From an uncultured Flavobacteriaceae bacterium (GTDB lineage Bacteria > Bacteroidota > Bacteroidia > Flavobacteriales > Flavobacteriaceae): a stretch of DNA of 38,801 bases. The notes under the pieces were generated by a model that ran no database searches, had not been told where the DNA came from, and saw nothing but the letters and a program-made list of their open reading frames with translations. Below are positions 9,695-20,196 of the stretch, one piece after another; within the stretch, counting starts at the first letter, position 1, and the number at the start of each line of letters is the position of its first letter. The translations under genes were made by a program, and so were the position numbers. The stretch is from assembly GCA_937930675.1 (NCBI GenBank), contig CALHCC010000091.1, forward strand, positions 1 through 38,801, in the 5' to 3' direction.

Positions 9695-10222
9695 ATGGAA
9701 GAAAAAAAATTATATACCATATCTGTTTATTCTGAAAACAACTTAGGATTGTTAAACAGAATTTCAACCATCTTTGTAAAAAGACACATTAATATAGAAA
9801 GCTTAACAGTATCTGCATCAGAAATAAAAGATGTCTCTAGATTTATCGTGGTGGTGAAGATGACAGAAACCGCTGTTAAAAAAATTATTGGTCAGTTAGA
9901 AAAGCAAGTGGAAGTTATTAAAGCTTACTACCATACGGACGATGAAGTTATTTTTACAGAAAATGCCATGTTCAAATTTAAATCTGATTTGTTATTTGAA
10001 AATCCTCAAATTCAAAACATCATTAAAGAACATAGTATGAATATCATTACGGTAAACAGAACTTTTTTTGTAGTAGAAAAAACAGCAAGAAGACCAGAAA
10101 TAGAAGCTATTTACAAAGCATTTGAACCATTTGGTATTGCTCAATTTGTAAGATCGGGTAGAATTGCCATCTCAAAAGAAGCCATGAATATTCGTAAAAT
10201 TTTAGGTGAAATAGTTCAATAG
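9695..10222 (+). CDS. ilvN: Acetolactate synthase small subunit (ACT domain)
   Basis: 175 aa; YTISVYSENNLGLLNRISTIFVKRHINIESLTVS ACT motif; position directly after ilvB. Confidence 0.93.
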   Translation: MEEKKLYTISVYSENNLGLLNRISTIFVKRHINIESLTVSASEIKDVSRFIVVVKMTETAVKKIIGQLEKQVEVIKAYYHTDDEVIFTENAMFKFKSDLLFENPQIQNIIKEHSMNIITVNRTFFVVEKTARRPEIEAIYKAFEPFGIAQFVRSGRIAISKEAMNIRKILGEIVQ

Positions 10223-10258
10223 AATTTCCTAAATTTGACAACGCAATAAAATAAACAT

Positions 10259-10296
10259 TGAGCTTGAAGGGTTTTTATCCCATCAAGCTCATTTTT
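10259..10296 (+). terminator. Terminator-like hairpin between ilvN and ilvC
   Basis: TGAGCTTGA-AGGG-tttttat-CCCA-TCAAGCTCA followed by a short T run. Confidence 0.65.
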
Positions 10297-10339
10297 AGCG
10301 AAATAACAAATATAAAATTAGAATCAAAATAAAAGCAAA

Positions 10340-11812
10340 ATGGCAAATTATTTTAACACACTTTCTTTAAGAGAGCAATTAGAGCAATTAGGACAGTGTG
10401 AATTTATGGACAGAAGCGAATTCAGCAACGGTGTTGAAGCTTTAAAAGGAAAGAAAATCGTAATCGTAGGTTGTGGTGCACAAGGATTAAACCAAGGTTT
10501 AAACATGCGTGACTCTGGATTAGATGTTTCTTATACTTTAAGAGCCGCTGCTATTAAAGAAAAAAGACAATCTTTTTTAAACGCTACTGAAAATAACTTT
10601 GCTGTAGGAACATACGAAGAAATGATTCCTACTGCTGATTTATTAATCAACTTAACTCCAGACAAACAACACACAAACGTTGTAAATGCAGTGATGCCAT
10701 TAATGAAAGAAGGATCTTGTTTATCTTACTCTCACGGTTTTAACATCGTAGAAGAAGGAATGCAAGTTCGTAAAGATTTAACAGTTATTATGGTAGCTCC
10801 TAAGTCACCAGGTTCTGAGGTTCGTGAAGAATTTAAGAGAGGATTTGGAGTACCTACATTAATTGCTGTACACCCAGAAAATGACCCTCAAGGTAAAGGA
10901 TGGGATTATGCGAAAGCGTATGCTGTGGGTACAGGAGGACACACTGCTGGTGTATTAAAGTCTTCTTTTGTTGCTGAGGTGAAGTCTGACTTAATGGGAG
11001 AGCAAACTATTTTATGTGGATTGTTACAAACAGGGTCTATCTTATGTTTCGACAAAATGGTAGCTGAAGGAATTGATGCAGGATATGCTTCTAAATTAAT
11101 TCAATACGGATGGGAAACTATTACTGAAGGTTTAAAATACGGTGGTATTACAAACATGATGGATAGATTATCTAACCCAGCTAAAATTGAAGCTTTTAAA
11201 GTTTCTGAGGAATTAAAAGACATCATGAGACCTTTATTCCAAAAGCACATGGATGATATCATCTCTGGTCATTTCTCTAAAACTATGATGGAAGACTGGG
11301 CAAATGACGATATTAACTTATTAACTTGGAGAGCTGCTACAGGAGAAACGAATTTTGAAAAAACTCCTGCTGGAGATTTCGAAATTTCTGAGCAAGAATA
11401 CTACGACAACGGTACGTTAATGGTTGCTATGGTAAAAGCTGGTGTAGAATTAGCTTTTGAAGCAATGGTGGATTCTGGAATTATTGATGAGTCTGCATAC
11501 TACGAATCTTTACACGAAACACCATTAATTGCAAACACTATTGCAAGAATGAAGTTAGCGGAAATGAACCGTGTAATTTCTGATACTGCAGAATACGGAT
11601 GTTACTTATTTGACCACGCTTGTAAGCCTTTAATTGCCGAGTACGTTAAAAATGCACCAAGCAACTTAATTGGTAGACCATTTGGAGCTGCTAACAACGG
11701 TGTTGATAACGCTGAATTAATTGCCGTTAACAAAGTAATTCGTGAGCACGATGTAGAAATTATTGGTGAAGAGTTACGTGAAGCAATGACTGCAATGAAA
11801 AAAATCGTTTAA
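10340..11812 (+). CDS. ilvC: Ketol-acid reductoisomerase (long, class II type)
   Basis: 490 aa; [44 protein letters not shown]. Confidence 0.95.
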   Translation: MANYFNTLSLREQLEQLGQCEFMDRSEFSNGVEALKGKKIVIVGCGAQGLNQGLNMRDSGLDVSYTLRAAAIKEKRQSFLNATENNFAVGTYEEMIPTADLLINLTPDKQHTNVVNAVMPLMKEGSCLSYSHGFNIVEEGMQVRKDLTVIMVAPKSPGSEVREEFKRGFGVPTLIAVHPENDPQGKGWDYAKAYAVGTGGHTAGVLKSSFVAEVKSDLMGEQTILCGLLQTGSILCFDKMVAEGIDAGYASKLIQYGWETITEGLKYGGITNMMDRLSNPAKIEAFKVSEELKDIMRPLFQKHMDDIISGHFSKTMMEDWANDDINLLTWRAATGETNFEKTPAGDFEISEQEYYDNGTLMVAMVKAGVELAFEAMVDSGIIDESAYYESLHETPLIANTIARMKLAEMNRVISDTAEYGCYLFDHACKPLIAEYVKNAPSNLIGRPFGAANNGVDNAELIAVNKVIREHDVEIIGEELREAMTAMKKIV

Positions 11813-11838
11813 TTAAAAACGAAAAATTCATATATTTT

Positions 11839-11880
11839 AAAGCCGCTACAATATTGTTTGTAGCGGCTTTATTTTGTTTT
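11839..11880 (+). terminator. Rho-independent terminator after ilvC
   Basis: AAAGCCGCTACAA-loop-TTGTAGCGGCTTT with T-rich tail. Confidence 0.85.
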
Positions 11881-11921
11881 ATAGACTATAGATTATAAAA
11901 AATAATCCAGTTAACTTCATT

Positions 11922-12487
11922 TTAAACATTACTCATAAGTCTTTTCTTTATTTCTTCTGTTTTTTCAACCTTTAGAAATCCTTTTGTAGGTATCATATTC
12001 TGCCAAACCCAATTATAATGTTCAATTACCTGTTTTGCCTCTAAACTTGGTCTATCTCCTGTTGTGTGTCCATCTTCAACAATAGTAATATTATAATCTT
12101 TTGTTACTGCAGACTGTATGGTAGATTCCACACAAAAATCAGTTGCACATCCTGTGATAAATAATTCTTGAATATTTAATTTCCCTAATTCGTATTGAAG
12201 TTTTGAATTGTAAAACACATCATTGGCATATTTATCAATTCTTACATCTGTAGACGCAACAATTAATTCATCTAATCTAAGCTCTCCCAATCCTTAGCAT
12301 TCTTTTCAAACTTTCCAGTACCAGTTCCGTGATGTTGAATGTAAATTACCGAATCATTCATCTCTCTAAACAAACTCGCAAGCTCATTAATTCTTTTTAC
12401 AACTCCATCTGTATCAAACCTTGGAGTTTTGGATGTAAAAGAACCTTTTTGCATATCAATTACTAACAAAGCTTTTTTATGTTCCAT
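11922..12487 (-). pseudogene. Cysteine hydrolase / isochorismatase-family protein, split by a frameshift
   Basis: Two overlapping minus-strand ORFs in different frames (12272..12523 and 11922..12290) give the N-terminal half (KKALLVIDMQKGSF) and C-terminal half (ELFITGCATDFCVESTIQSAVTKDYNITIVEDGHTT) of one family; the junction is near 12275-12295. Confidence 0.75.
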
Positions 12488-12548
12488 GAGATTTATATCA
12501 ATCTTAAACACATTCCATGACACTAATTATTTTAAAAAAAATCTCTTT

Positions 12549-13070
12549 TTATTTCTGAATAGGAATTTTAACCTTCACATCTCCCCAAGCCATATACAAA
12601 TTCATTTCTTTATCAAAAGTCATAGAAAAAGCTTCCAAAGGTTCTGTGGTTTTGGTAACAGGTGCTTTTACTCTCACCACATCATTTGCTTTGTTATAAC
12701 TATAAGCCCCCCATACATTTACATCGGTACTTAAAATAATAGTCCATTCTTTTTTAGCAGGAATGGTAAACAAAGAATAAGTTCCTGCTTTTACTTTCTT
12801 TCCACCAAAAACAACATCTTTATAAAATCTAATTTCTGTAGCTTCGTTTGCACCAGTTCTCCAAACTTTTCCGTAATCTGCCAAGTTTTCTAAAGGTCTT
12901 CCTTTTAGCATAGGTCTACTATAAATCACCTTTATAATTTTGTTTGGATTTTTATGTGTTAAAGGATAAGAAATGGCATCCATAGGGCTTTTATCTAAAC
13001 CTCTAAAATTTTGAGCATTTACAGTAAATAGGCTAAAAATAACAACGAATAAAACAAGTATTTTTTTCAT
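12549..13070 (-). CDS. DUF2911 domain-containing protein with signal peptide
   Basis: 173 aa; VKAGTYSLFTIPAKKEWTIILS and VWRTGANEATEIRFYKDV typical of DUF2911; N-terminal MKKILVLFVVIFSLFTVNAQ. Confidence 0.8.
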   Translation of the reverse strand: MKKILVLFVVIFSLFTVNAQNFRGLDKSPMDAISYPLTHKNPNKIIKVIYSRPMLKGRPLENLADYGKVWRTGANEATEIRFYKDVVFGGKKVKAGTYSLFTIPAKKEWTIILSTDVNVWGAYSYNKANDVVRVKAPVTKTTEPLEAFSMTFDKEMNLYMAWGDVKVKIPIQK

Positions 13071-13204
13071 GATAATTCTTTAGTTATAAATTATATAAGC
13101 TAAATATACAATTATCCTTTTGAATAAGTAATTTATTTAGAAGTAAGTATTTACCAAAGGAATACCCTATCTTTGCGTATTGAACAAGCCACTAGTATAG
13201 ATAG

Positions 13205-15001
13205 ATGAAAAACATAAGAAACTTTTGCATCATTGCACATATCGATCACGGTAAAAGTACTTTAGCCGATAGATTGTTAAGTTTTACAGATACCGTATCG
13301 CAAAGAGAAGAACAAGCACAGCTTTTAGACAATATGGATTTAGAGAGAGAACGTGGTATTACCATTAAATCTCACGCCATTCAAATGGATTATGTATTTG
13401 AAGGAGAACAATACACATTAAACTTAATAGACACACCAGGGCATGTAGATTTCTCTTACGAAGTATCTCGATCTATTGCCGCTTGTGAAGGGGCATTGCT
13501 AATTGTAGATGCTGCACAAAGTATACAAGCACAAACCATTTCTAACTTGTATTTAGCTTTGGAGAATGATTTAGAAATTATCCCTGTACTAAATAAGGTA
13601 GATTTGCCAAGTGCCAATCCTGAAGAAGTGACAGACGATATTGTTGACTTGCTAGGTTGTGAGCCCGAAGATGTAATTCACGCAAGTGGAAAAACAGGTT
13701 TTGGAGTCGATAATATTCTAAAAGCCATTATAGAAAAAGTTCCTGCTCCAGAAGGAAAACCAGAAGCTCCGTTAAAAGCTTTAATTTTTGATTCTGTTTA
13801 CAATTCTTACAGAGGGGTAGAAACGTATTTTAGAATTATTGATGGTACCATTAAAAAAGGTCAGAAAATTAAATTTATGGCCACGGGTAACGATTATTTT
13901 GCTGATGAAGTAGGTACCTTAAAACTAAATCAGGTTGCTAAAAAAGAAATAAAAACAGGAGATGTTGGATATTTAATTACAGGTATTAAAACCGCTTCCG
14001 AAGTTAAGGTAGGAGATACCATTACAGACTTTGCAAACCCAACTACAGACAATATTGATGGGTTTGAAGATGTAAAACCCATGGTATATGCAGGAATTTA
14101 CCCTGTGGATACCGAAGATTACGAAGAGTTGAGAGCTTCTATGGAAAAATTGCAATTAAACGATGCTTCCTTAGTTTTTCAACCCGAAAGTTCTGCCGCT
14201 TTAGGTTTTGGTTTCCGATGTGGATTTTTAGGAATGTTACACATGGAAATTATACAAGAACGTTTAGAACGTGAGTTTAACATGACAGTAATTACCACCG
14301 TACCTAACGTATCTTATTTTGCTTACAATAAAAAAAATCCAGACGAGCAAATATTAGTAAACAACCCTACAGATTTACCCGATCCATCGAGTATGGACAG
14401 AGTAGAAGAGCCTTACATTAAAGCTTCTATTATTACCAAAGCCGATTTTGTAGGACAAGTAATGGGATTATGTATTGAAAAACGTGGAGAAATTGTCAAT
14501 CAAACCTATTTAACACCTCAGCGTGTCGAGTTAATTTTTGACATGCCTTTAGCAGAAATTGTTTTTGATTTTTACGATCGATTAAAAACCGTTTCTAAAG
14601 GATATGCCTCTTTTGATTACTATCCTATTGGTATGAGAACCTCTAAACTAGTTAAGGTAGATATTTTATTAAACGGAGACTCTGTAGATGCTCTTTCTGC
14701 CTTAATTCATGCAGACAACGCATACAGTATCGGAAAAAAGATGTGTGAAAAATTAAAAGAATTAATTCCTCGTCAACAATTTGATATTCCAATACAAGCA
14801 GCTATTGGTGCTAAAATAATTTCGAGAGAAACGACTAAAGCTTTACGAAAAGATGTAACTGCCAAATGTTATGGAGGTGATATTTCTAGAAAACGTAAGC
14901 TTTTAGAAAAGCAGAAGAAAGGAAAAAAGAGAATGAGACAAGTAGGAAATGTAGAAATTCCGCAAGAAGCATTTATGGCTGTATTAAAGCTAAACGACTA
15001 A
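13205..15001 (+). CDS. lepA: Translation elongation factor 4 (LepA GTPase)
   Basis: 598 aa; [53 protein letters not shown]. Confidence 0.97.
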   Translation: MKNIRNFCIIAHIDHGKSTLADRLLSFTDTVSQREEQAQLLDNMDLERERGITIKSHAIQMDYVFEGEQYTLNLIDTPGHVDFSYEVSRSIAACEGALLIVDAAQSIQAQTISNLYLALENDLEIIPVLNKVDLPSANPEEVTDDIVDLLGCEPEDVIHASGKTGFGVDNILKAIIEKVPAPEGKPEAPLKALIFDSVYNSYRGVETYFRIIDGTIKKGQKIKFMATGNDYFADEVGTLKLNQVAKKEIKTGDVGYLITGIKTASEVKVGDTITDFANPTTDNIDGFEDVKPMVYAGIYPVDTEDYEELRASMEKLQLNDASLVFQPESSAALGFGFRCGFLGMLHMEIIQERLEREFNMTVITTVPNVSYFAYNKKNPDEQILVNNPTDLPDPSSMDRVEEPYIKASIITKADFVGQVMGLCIEKRGEIVNQTYLTPQRVELIFDMPLAEIVFDFYDRLKTVSKGYASFDYYPIGMRTSKLVKVDILLNGDSVDALSALIHADNAYSIGKKMCEKLKELIPRQQFDIPIQAAIGAKIISRETTKALRKDVTAKCYGGDISRKRKLLEKQKKGKKRMRQVGNVEIPQEAFMAVLKLND

Positions 15002-15004
15002 CAG

Positions 15005-15035
15005 AAAAGACCTTACCAAATAAGGTCTTTTTTTA
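15005..15035 (+). terminator. Terminator after lepA
   Basis: AAAGACCTTA-ccaaa-TAAGGTCTTTTTTT immediately after the stop codon. Confidence 0.8.
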
Positions 15036-15160
15036 TACGCTTTATTTTAATTTTCACTACCAGTAAATACCAGATTGATTTTTAATCAATTTCTTAAACC
15101 ATTAATATATGTTAACGGTTTTTTTTTACTAAGTTTAAAGAGTGAATTAAAACAATTAAA

Positions 15161-16579
15161 ATGAAAGTAATACATGTCAGCGCTGAATGTTACCCCGCAG
15201 CAAAAGTTGGAGGGTTAGCAGATGTTGTGGGTGCCCTACCCAAATACCAAACCAACTTAGGGTATGAGGCAGCTGTTGTTATGCCCTATTATGACAATAA
15301 GCAATCCAAATCAACAAAATATACCGTAGATTATACAGGTTCTGTTACTTTAGCGGATCAAGCTTATCAAGTTCAAGTTTTAAAAGTAACAGACAGTCTT
15401 AAAACACTTGGTTATTTTCTTTACCAAGTTAAAATTGAGCACCTATTAGACCGAGAAAACGTCTATGGTTATGATGATGACACAGAAAGATTTATTGCTT
15501 TTCAGAAAGTAGTATTAGATTGGATGTTGCAATTTAAAAGTACCCCTAACATTATTCACTGCCACGATCATCACACAGGTTTAATTCCTTTTATGCTTAC
15601 ACAAGCAGTAAAATATCAATCTATGAGAGGAGTACCTACGGTATTTACCATTCACAATGCACAATACCAGGGTGAATTTTCTTTTGAAAAACTTTCGTAC
15701 TTACCTGAGTACAATTTAGAACAATCTGGTATTTTAGAATGGGATTATGCAGTAAACCCTATGGCAGCTGCCATTAAAGCTTGTTGGAAATACACTACGG
15801 TATCTCCAAACTACATGAACGAACTACCACATGCCTCTACAGGGTTGGATTGGTTGTTTGATACAGAACGAGAAAAATCTGTAGGAATTCTTAATGGAAT
15901 TGATGCAGATGTTTGGAATCCATCTACAGATAAAATGATTGCTAAAAACTACAATGTAAGAACTGTAGAAGCTGGAAAAAAAGCCAACAAAGCAGCATTG
16001 TGTGAAAAATTTAATTTAGACCCTAACAAACCACTCGTTGCTTTTATAGGTAGATTGGTATATCAAAAAGGAGCCGATATTATGGCTGGTATTTTTGACA
16101 GAGCCTTAGATGCCAATGATGTAAACGGATTGGTATTAGGTTCTGGAGATCCACATGCAGAATATTTATTAAACGAACTTAAAAACAAATACCCTGGTAG
16201 ATACAATACTTTTATAGGATACGATGAAGAATTATCTCATTTAATTTATTCTGGAGCCGACTTTTTAATTATGCCATCCAGATTTGAACCTTGTGGGCTT
16301 AACCAGCTATATGCATTAAGGTATGGTACCATACCTGTAGTGAGAACTACTGGAGGGTTAAAAGATACCGTAAAAGATATTGGCGAAAAAGGTGGTTTTG
16401 GAATTAGACACGAACATGTTTCTGTAGACGATGTTGCACTTGCCATTACACGTGCCAACAAACTTTACAACGATACTACCGAATTTAAACGCATCCGAAA
16501 AGAAATTATGAAAATTGACAATTCATGGGAAAACTCTGCCTCTGAATATATCGATTTATACAATCTTATTGCTAAATAA
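15161..16579 (+). CDS. glgA: Glycogen synthase (GT5)
   Basis: 472 aa; MKVIHVSAECYPAAKVGGLADVVGALP, IGRLVYQKGADI, PSRFEPCGLNQLYALRYGTIPVVRTTGGL. Confidence 0.95.
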   Translation: MKVIHVSAECYPAAKVGGLADVVGALPKYQTNLGYEAAVVMPYYDNKQSKSTKYTVDYTGSVTLADQAYQVQVLKVTDSLKTLGYFLYQVKIEHLLDRENVYGYDDDTERFIAFQKVVLDWMLQFKSTPNIIHCHDHHTGLIPFMLTQAVKYQSMRGVPTVFTIHNAQYQGEFSFEKLSYLPEYNLEQSGILEWDYAVNPMAAAIKACWKYTTVSPNYMNELPHASTGLDWLFDTEREKSVGILNGIDADVWNPSTDKMIAKNYNVRTVEAGKKANKAALCEKFNLDPNKPLVAFIGRLVYQKGADIMAGIFDRALDANDVNGLVLGSGDPHAEYLLNELKNKYPGRYNTFIGYDEELSHLIYSGADFLIMPSRFEPCGLNQLYALRYGTIPVVRTTGGLKDTVKDIGEKGGFGIRHEHVSVDDVALAITRANKLYNDTTEFKRIRKEIMKIDNSWENSASEYIDLYNLIAK

Positions 16580-16610
16580 TACCTTTTTAAAATATACAAA
16601 AACATATTCT

Positions 16611-16706
16611 AAAAAGTTAAATCGTTTAACCGTTAACTTGTTTAAACAAATAAACGATGTAACAAAAAACAGAAGTACCATTAAATACAAAGTTTTTAAT
16701 AGTACA
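16611..16706 (+). repeat. Two-hairpin intergenic element, copy 1 (glgA-glgC spacer)
   Basis: Aligns along its length with 22608-22691; shares exact 16-mer TTAAACAAATAAACGA (16642-16657, reverse complement of the other copies); hairpin A GTTAAATCGTTTA..TAAACGATGTAAC and hairpin B GTACcATTAAA..TTTAATaGTAC. Confidence 0.7.
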
Positions 16707-16740
16707 TGTTACAACAACTCTACAATACATTATAAAAATT

Positions 16741-18012
16741 ATGAAAAAAAAAGTTTTAGGAATCATCTTAGGAGGAGGACAAGGATCCAGATTAAAACCT
16801 CTAACATCTACCAGATCTAAACCTGCCGTACCCATTGCTGGTAAATATAGATTAGTAGATATCCCGATTTCTAATTGTTTACATTCTGGTATTAATAGAA
16901 TTTTTGTGTTAACACAATTTAACTCTGCTTCTTTAAACAAACACATTAAAAACACCTATTCTTTTGGTAATTTTTCTGGTGCCTTTGTAGATATTTTAGC
17001 GGCAGAGCAAACTCCAGAAAATGATGGATGGTTTCAAGGAACTGCAGATGCTGTAAGACAATCCATGCAACACTTTTTAGCATACGATTGGGACTATGCT
17101 TTAATTTTATCAGGAGATCAATTATACCAAATGGACTTTAACAAAATGGTTAAAGCTCATCAAAAAAGCAATGCAGAAATATCCATTGCTACCCTACCTG
17201 TAAATGCTAATGATGCTACTGGTTTTGGAATTCTAAAAACAGACAGTGAAGATAATATTACGGCATTTGTAGAAAAACCTACATCAGATGATTTAGGAAA
17301 TTGGAAATCTGAGGTTACCAATGAAATGAAATCTCAAGGTAGAGATTACTTAGCCTCTATGGGTATTTATATTTTTAACAGAGAATTGTTAGAAAACTTA
17401 ATGTCTAACAAAGAAACCATGGATTTTGGAGGAGAAATCATTCCGGATGCCATTAAAACAAACAAAGTAGTTAGTTATCAATACGAAGGATACTGGACAG
17501 ACATTGGTACCATTGGTTCTTTTTTTGATGCCAACCTAGGATTAACCGATGACATTCCTGAATTTGACTTGTTTGATAACGACTACAACGTACTAACACG
17601 TCCTCGTTTTTTACCTCCTACTAAAATATCAGGAACGACACTAGAAAAAACCTTAATTGCAGAAGGAGGAATTATTAGTGCCAGTAGAATTCAACGATCT
17701 ATTGTAGGAATTAGATCTAGAGTGGGTGTAGGTACTACCATTTCCAACTGCTATGTAATGGGTAACGATAAGTACGAGAGTGCCGATGAAATTGCACATA
17801 AACAATACAACAACATTCCTTTAAGAGGAATTGGAGAACGTTGTTATATCAACAACTGTATTATAGACAAAAACTCATCTATTGGTAACGATGTTAAAAT
17901 AAACGGTGGAGACCATCTACAAGATACCGAAACGGATTTATATACCGTTAGAAATGGTATTGTTGTTATTAAAAATGGTGTTATTATTCCTAGCGGAACT
18001 AGCATTGTATAA
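16741..18012 (+). CDS. glgC: Glucose-1-phosphate adenylyltransferase
   Basis: 423 aa; GIILGGGQGSRLKPLTSTRSKPAVPIAGKYRLVDIPISNCLHSG, FQGTADAVRQ. Confidence 0.96.
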   Translation: MKKKVLGIILGGGQGSRLKPLTSTRSKPAVPIAGKYRLVDIPISNCLHSGINRIFVLTQFNSASLNKHIKNTYSFGNFSGAFVDILAAEQTPENDGWFQGTADAVRQSMQHFLAYDWDYALILSGDQLYQMDFNKMVKAHQKSNAEISIATLPVNANDATGFGILKTDSEDNITAFVEKPTSDDLGNWKSEVTNEMKSQGRDYLASMGIYIFNRELLENLMSNKETMDFGGEIIPDAIKTNKVVSYQYEGYWTDIGTIGSFFDANLGLTDDIPEFDLFDNDYNVLTRPRFLPPTKISGTTLEKTLIAEGGIISASRIQRSIVGIRSRVGVGTTISNCYVMGNDKYESADEIAHKQYNNIPLRGIGERCYINNCIIDKNSSIGNDVKINGGDHLQDTETDLYTVRNGIVVIKNGVIIPSGTSIV

Positions 18013-18083
18013 ACCACTACTCCCCCACTAAACATACAACCCCAAGTAGGTAAACTTGGAGTTCAAAAACAATTACTTTATAG

Positions 18084-19994
18084 ATGAATCATGTAAAACC
18101 TTATAGTCTATTTACAGACTTTGATATCTACCTTTTTAAATCAGGAAAACACTATAGATTGTACGAAAAATTTGGAGCACATCCTGCAACCGTTAATGGT
18201 GTAGAAGGAATGTATTTTTCTGTATGGGCTCCCACAGCCAACAAAGTTTCTGTAGTAGGTGATTTTAATTATTGGAATGATAATGAACATGCTCTTAACG
18301 TACGATGGGACAGTTCGGGTATTTGGGAAGGTTTTATTCCTAACATAAAAACTGGAGAAGTATACAAATACAAAATACACTCTAATAACAACGGAATTGT
18401 AACTGAGAAATGTGATCCTTATGGATACCATACAGAACATCCTCCTAAAACCGCTTCTGTAACCTACGATTTAGAAGGGTACCAATGGCAAGATAGCGAT
18501 TGGATGAAGTACCGTAAAGACAAAAACGGTTTAGACAAACCTTATTCTGTGTACGAAGTACACTTTGAATCTTGGATGAAAAAAGTAGAAGAAGATCGAT
18601 CTCTTAGCTACTGGGAAGCTTCTCAAAAATTGGTTCAATATGTAAAAGAAATGAATTTTACGCATATTGAATTTATGCCGATCATGGAATATCCTTTTGA
18701 TCAGTCGTGGGGATACCAAATTACAGGATATTTTGCTCCAAGTTGTAGATTCGGACATCCAAAAGAATTCATGAACTTAATAGATGAATTTCATAAAAAC
18801 GATATTGGTGTTATTTTAGATTGGGTACCTTCTCACTTTCCTTCGGATGCTCACGGGTTAGGTTCTTTTGATGGTTCACATTTATACGAACATCCAGACA
18901 AAAGAAAGGGATACCATAAAGATTGGAAAAGTTTAATTTTTAATTATGGTAGAAACGAAGTACGTTCTTTTTTAATTTCTAACGCATGTTTTTGGTTAGA
19001 CAAATATCATATTGATGGACTAAGAGTAGATGCGGTAGCTTCTATGCTATATTTAGATTACTCTAGAGAAGATGGAGAATGGGAACCCAACCAATTTGGA
19101 GGAAACGAAAATTTAGAAGCCATTTCTTTTTTACAAGATTTTAACAAAGAGGTATACGCAAGCTTTCCAGGGGTACAAACCATTGCAGAAGAATCTACAG
19201 CCTTTCCTGGAGTCACTCGAGCAGTAGAACACGGAGGTTTAGGTTTTGGTATGAAATGGATGATGGGTTGGATGCACGATACGTTAGGCTACTTTAAAAA
19301 AGATCCTATTCACAGACAATACCACCACAACGAAATTACATTTAGTTTAGCCTATGCGTTCACAGAACGATACATGCTTCCTTTGTCTCATGACGAGGTT
19401 GTGTACGGAAAAGGCTCTATCATTGACCGAATGCCTGGAGATGAATGGCAGAAATTAGCCAATTTAAGATTGTTATACGGAAACATGTTTAGCCACCCGG
19501 GAGGAAATTTACTTTTTATGGGAGCTGAATTTGGACAAGAAAACGAGTGGAGTTACGCTCGCAGTTTAGACTGGCATTTGTTAGAAAACAAAAGTTATAA
19601 ATCCGTACAAACTTATATTAAAGATTTAAACACGTTCTTAAAAAACACACCTGCACTCTACGAAAAAAGTTTTTCTCCAGAAGGTTTCGAATGGATTAAC
19701 TACGAAGATGGTGCAAACTCCGTAATTAGCTACATTCGTAAAGGACACGAAGCTAAAAACGATTTAGTGATTGTGTGTAACCATACTCCTACTCCACATG
19801 AAAATTATTTGATAGGAGTTCATCAAAAAGGAAAGCTAAAAGAAGTCTTTAATTCCGATTTAAAGAAATATGGAGGAAGTGGTATTAAAAACACTAAAAA
19901 ACTTACCATTACTAATACGCCTTGGAATTGGAAAGACCATTCTGTAACAATTACGTTACCTCCCTTGGCGATTGTAATTTTTAAAATAGAATAA
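18084..19994 (+). CDS. glgB: 1,4-alpha-glucan branching enzyme (GH13)
   Basis: 636 aa; CBM48-like N-terminus, HIDGLRVDAVASMLYLDYSR, IAEESTAFPGVTR, LPLSHDEVVYGKGS. Confidence 0.95.
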   Translation: MNHVKPYSLFTDFDIYLFKSGKHYRLYEKFGAHPATVNGVEGMYFSVWAPTANKVSVVGDFNYWNDNEHALNVRWDSSGIWEGFIPNIKTGEVYKYKIHSNNNGIVTEKCDPYGYHTEHPPKTASVTYDLEGYQWQDSDWMKYRKDKNGLDKPYSVYEVHFESWMKKVEEDRSLSYWEASQKLVQYVKEMNFTHIEFMPIMEYPFDQSWGYQITGYFAPSCRFGHPKEFMNLIDEFHKNDIGVILDWVPSHFPSDAHGLGSFDGSHLYEHPDKRKGYHKDWKSLIFNYGRNEVRSFLISNACFWLDKYHIDGLRVDAVASMLYLDYSREDGEWEPNQFGGNENLEAISFLQDFNKEVYASFPGVQTIAEESTAFPGVTRAVEHGGLGFGMKWMMGWMHDTLGYFKKDPIHRQYHHNEITFSLAYAFTERYMLPLSHDEVVYGKGSIIDRMPGDEWQKLANLRLLYGNMFSHPGGNLLFMGAEFGQENEWSYARSLDWHLLENKSYKSVQTYIKDLNTFLKNTPALYEKSFSPEGFEWINYEDGANSVISYIRKGHEAKNDLVIVCNHTPTPHENYLIGVHQKGKLKEVFNSDLKKYGGSGIKNTKKLTITNTPWNWKDHSVTITLPPLAIVIFKIE

Positions 19995-20196
19995 ACATGT
20001 CAATACAAATTCTTTAACATCCAAAAAAAGTGCATTTCAGCTTTATTTATTTTTCAGTTTACGCTTTACTTTATTGAAATTTAAATAATTAAAGTAAGCC
20101 TTGTCAAGGGAATTTGTAAAAAGATAAGACAACAAAGATTATACAGCGTATTTTTTATACATTAGAATAACCAACCAGAATAAATTACAGAAATTT

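Noticed and set aside
12272-12295. Programmed ribosomal frameshift as explanation of the split isochorismatase
   Set aside because: Minus-strand sequence AAGGATTGGGAGAGC has no X-XXY-YYZ slippery heptamer and no evident stimulatory structure.
12429-12734. ORF 12429..12734 (+) spanning the isochorismatase/DUF2911 spacer
   Set aside because: Antisense to two supported genes; composition looks like reverse translation, no RBS.
15090-15127. Hairpin AAACCATTAATATATGTTAACGGTTTTTTTTT upstream of glgA as a riboswitch
   Set aside because: Looks like an imperfect terminator/hairpin only; no conserved riboswitch core recognised.
16515-16955. ORFs 16515..16820 (+) and 16626..16955 (-) across the glgA-glgC spacer
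   Set aside because: Overlap conserved glgA/glgC coding and the intergenic repeat element; low-complexity translation.
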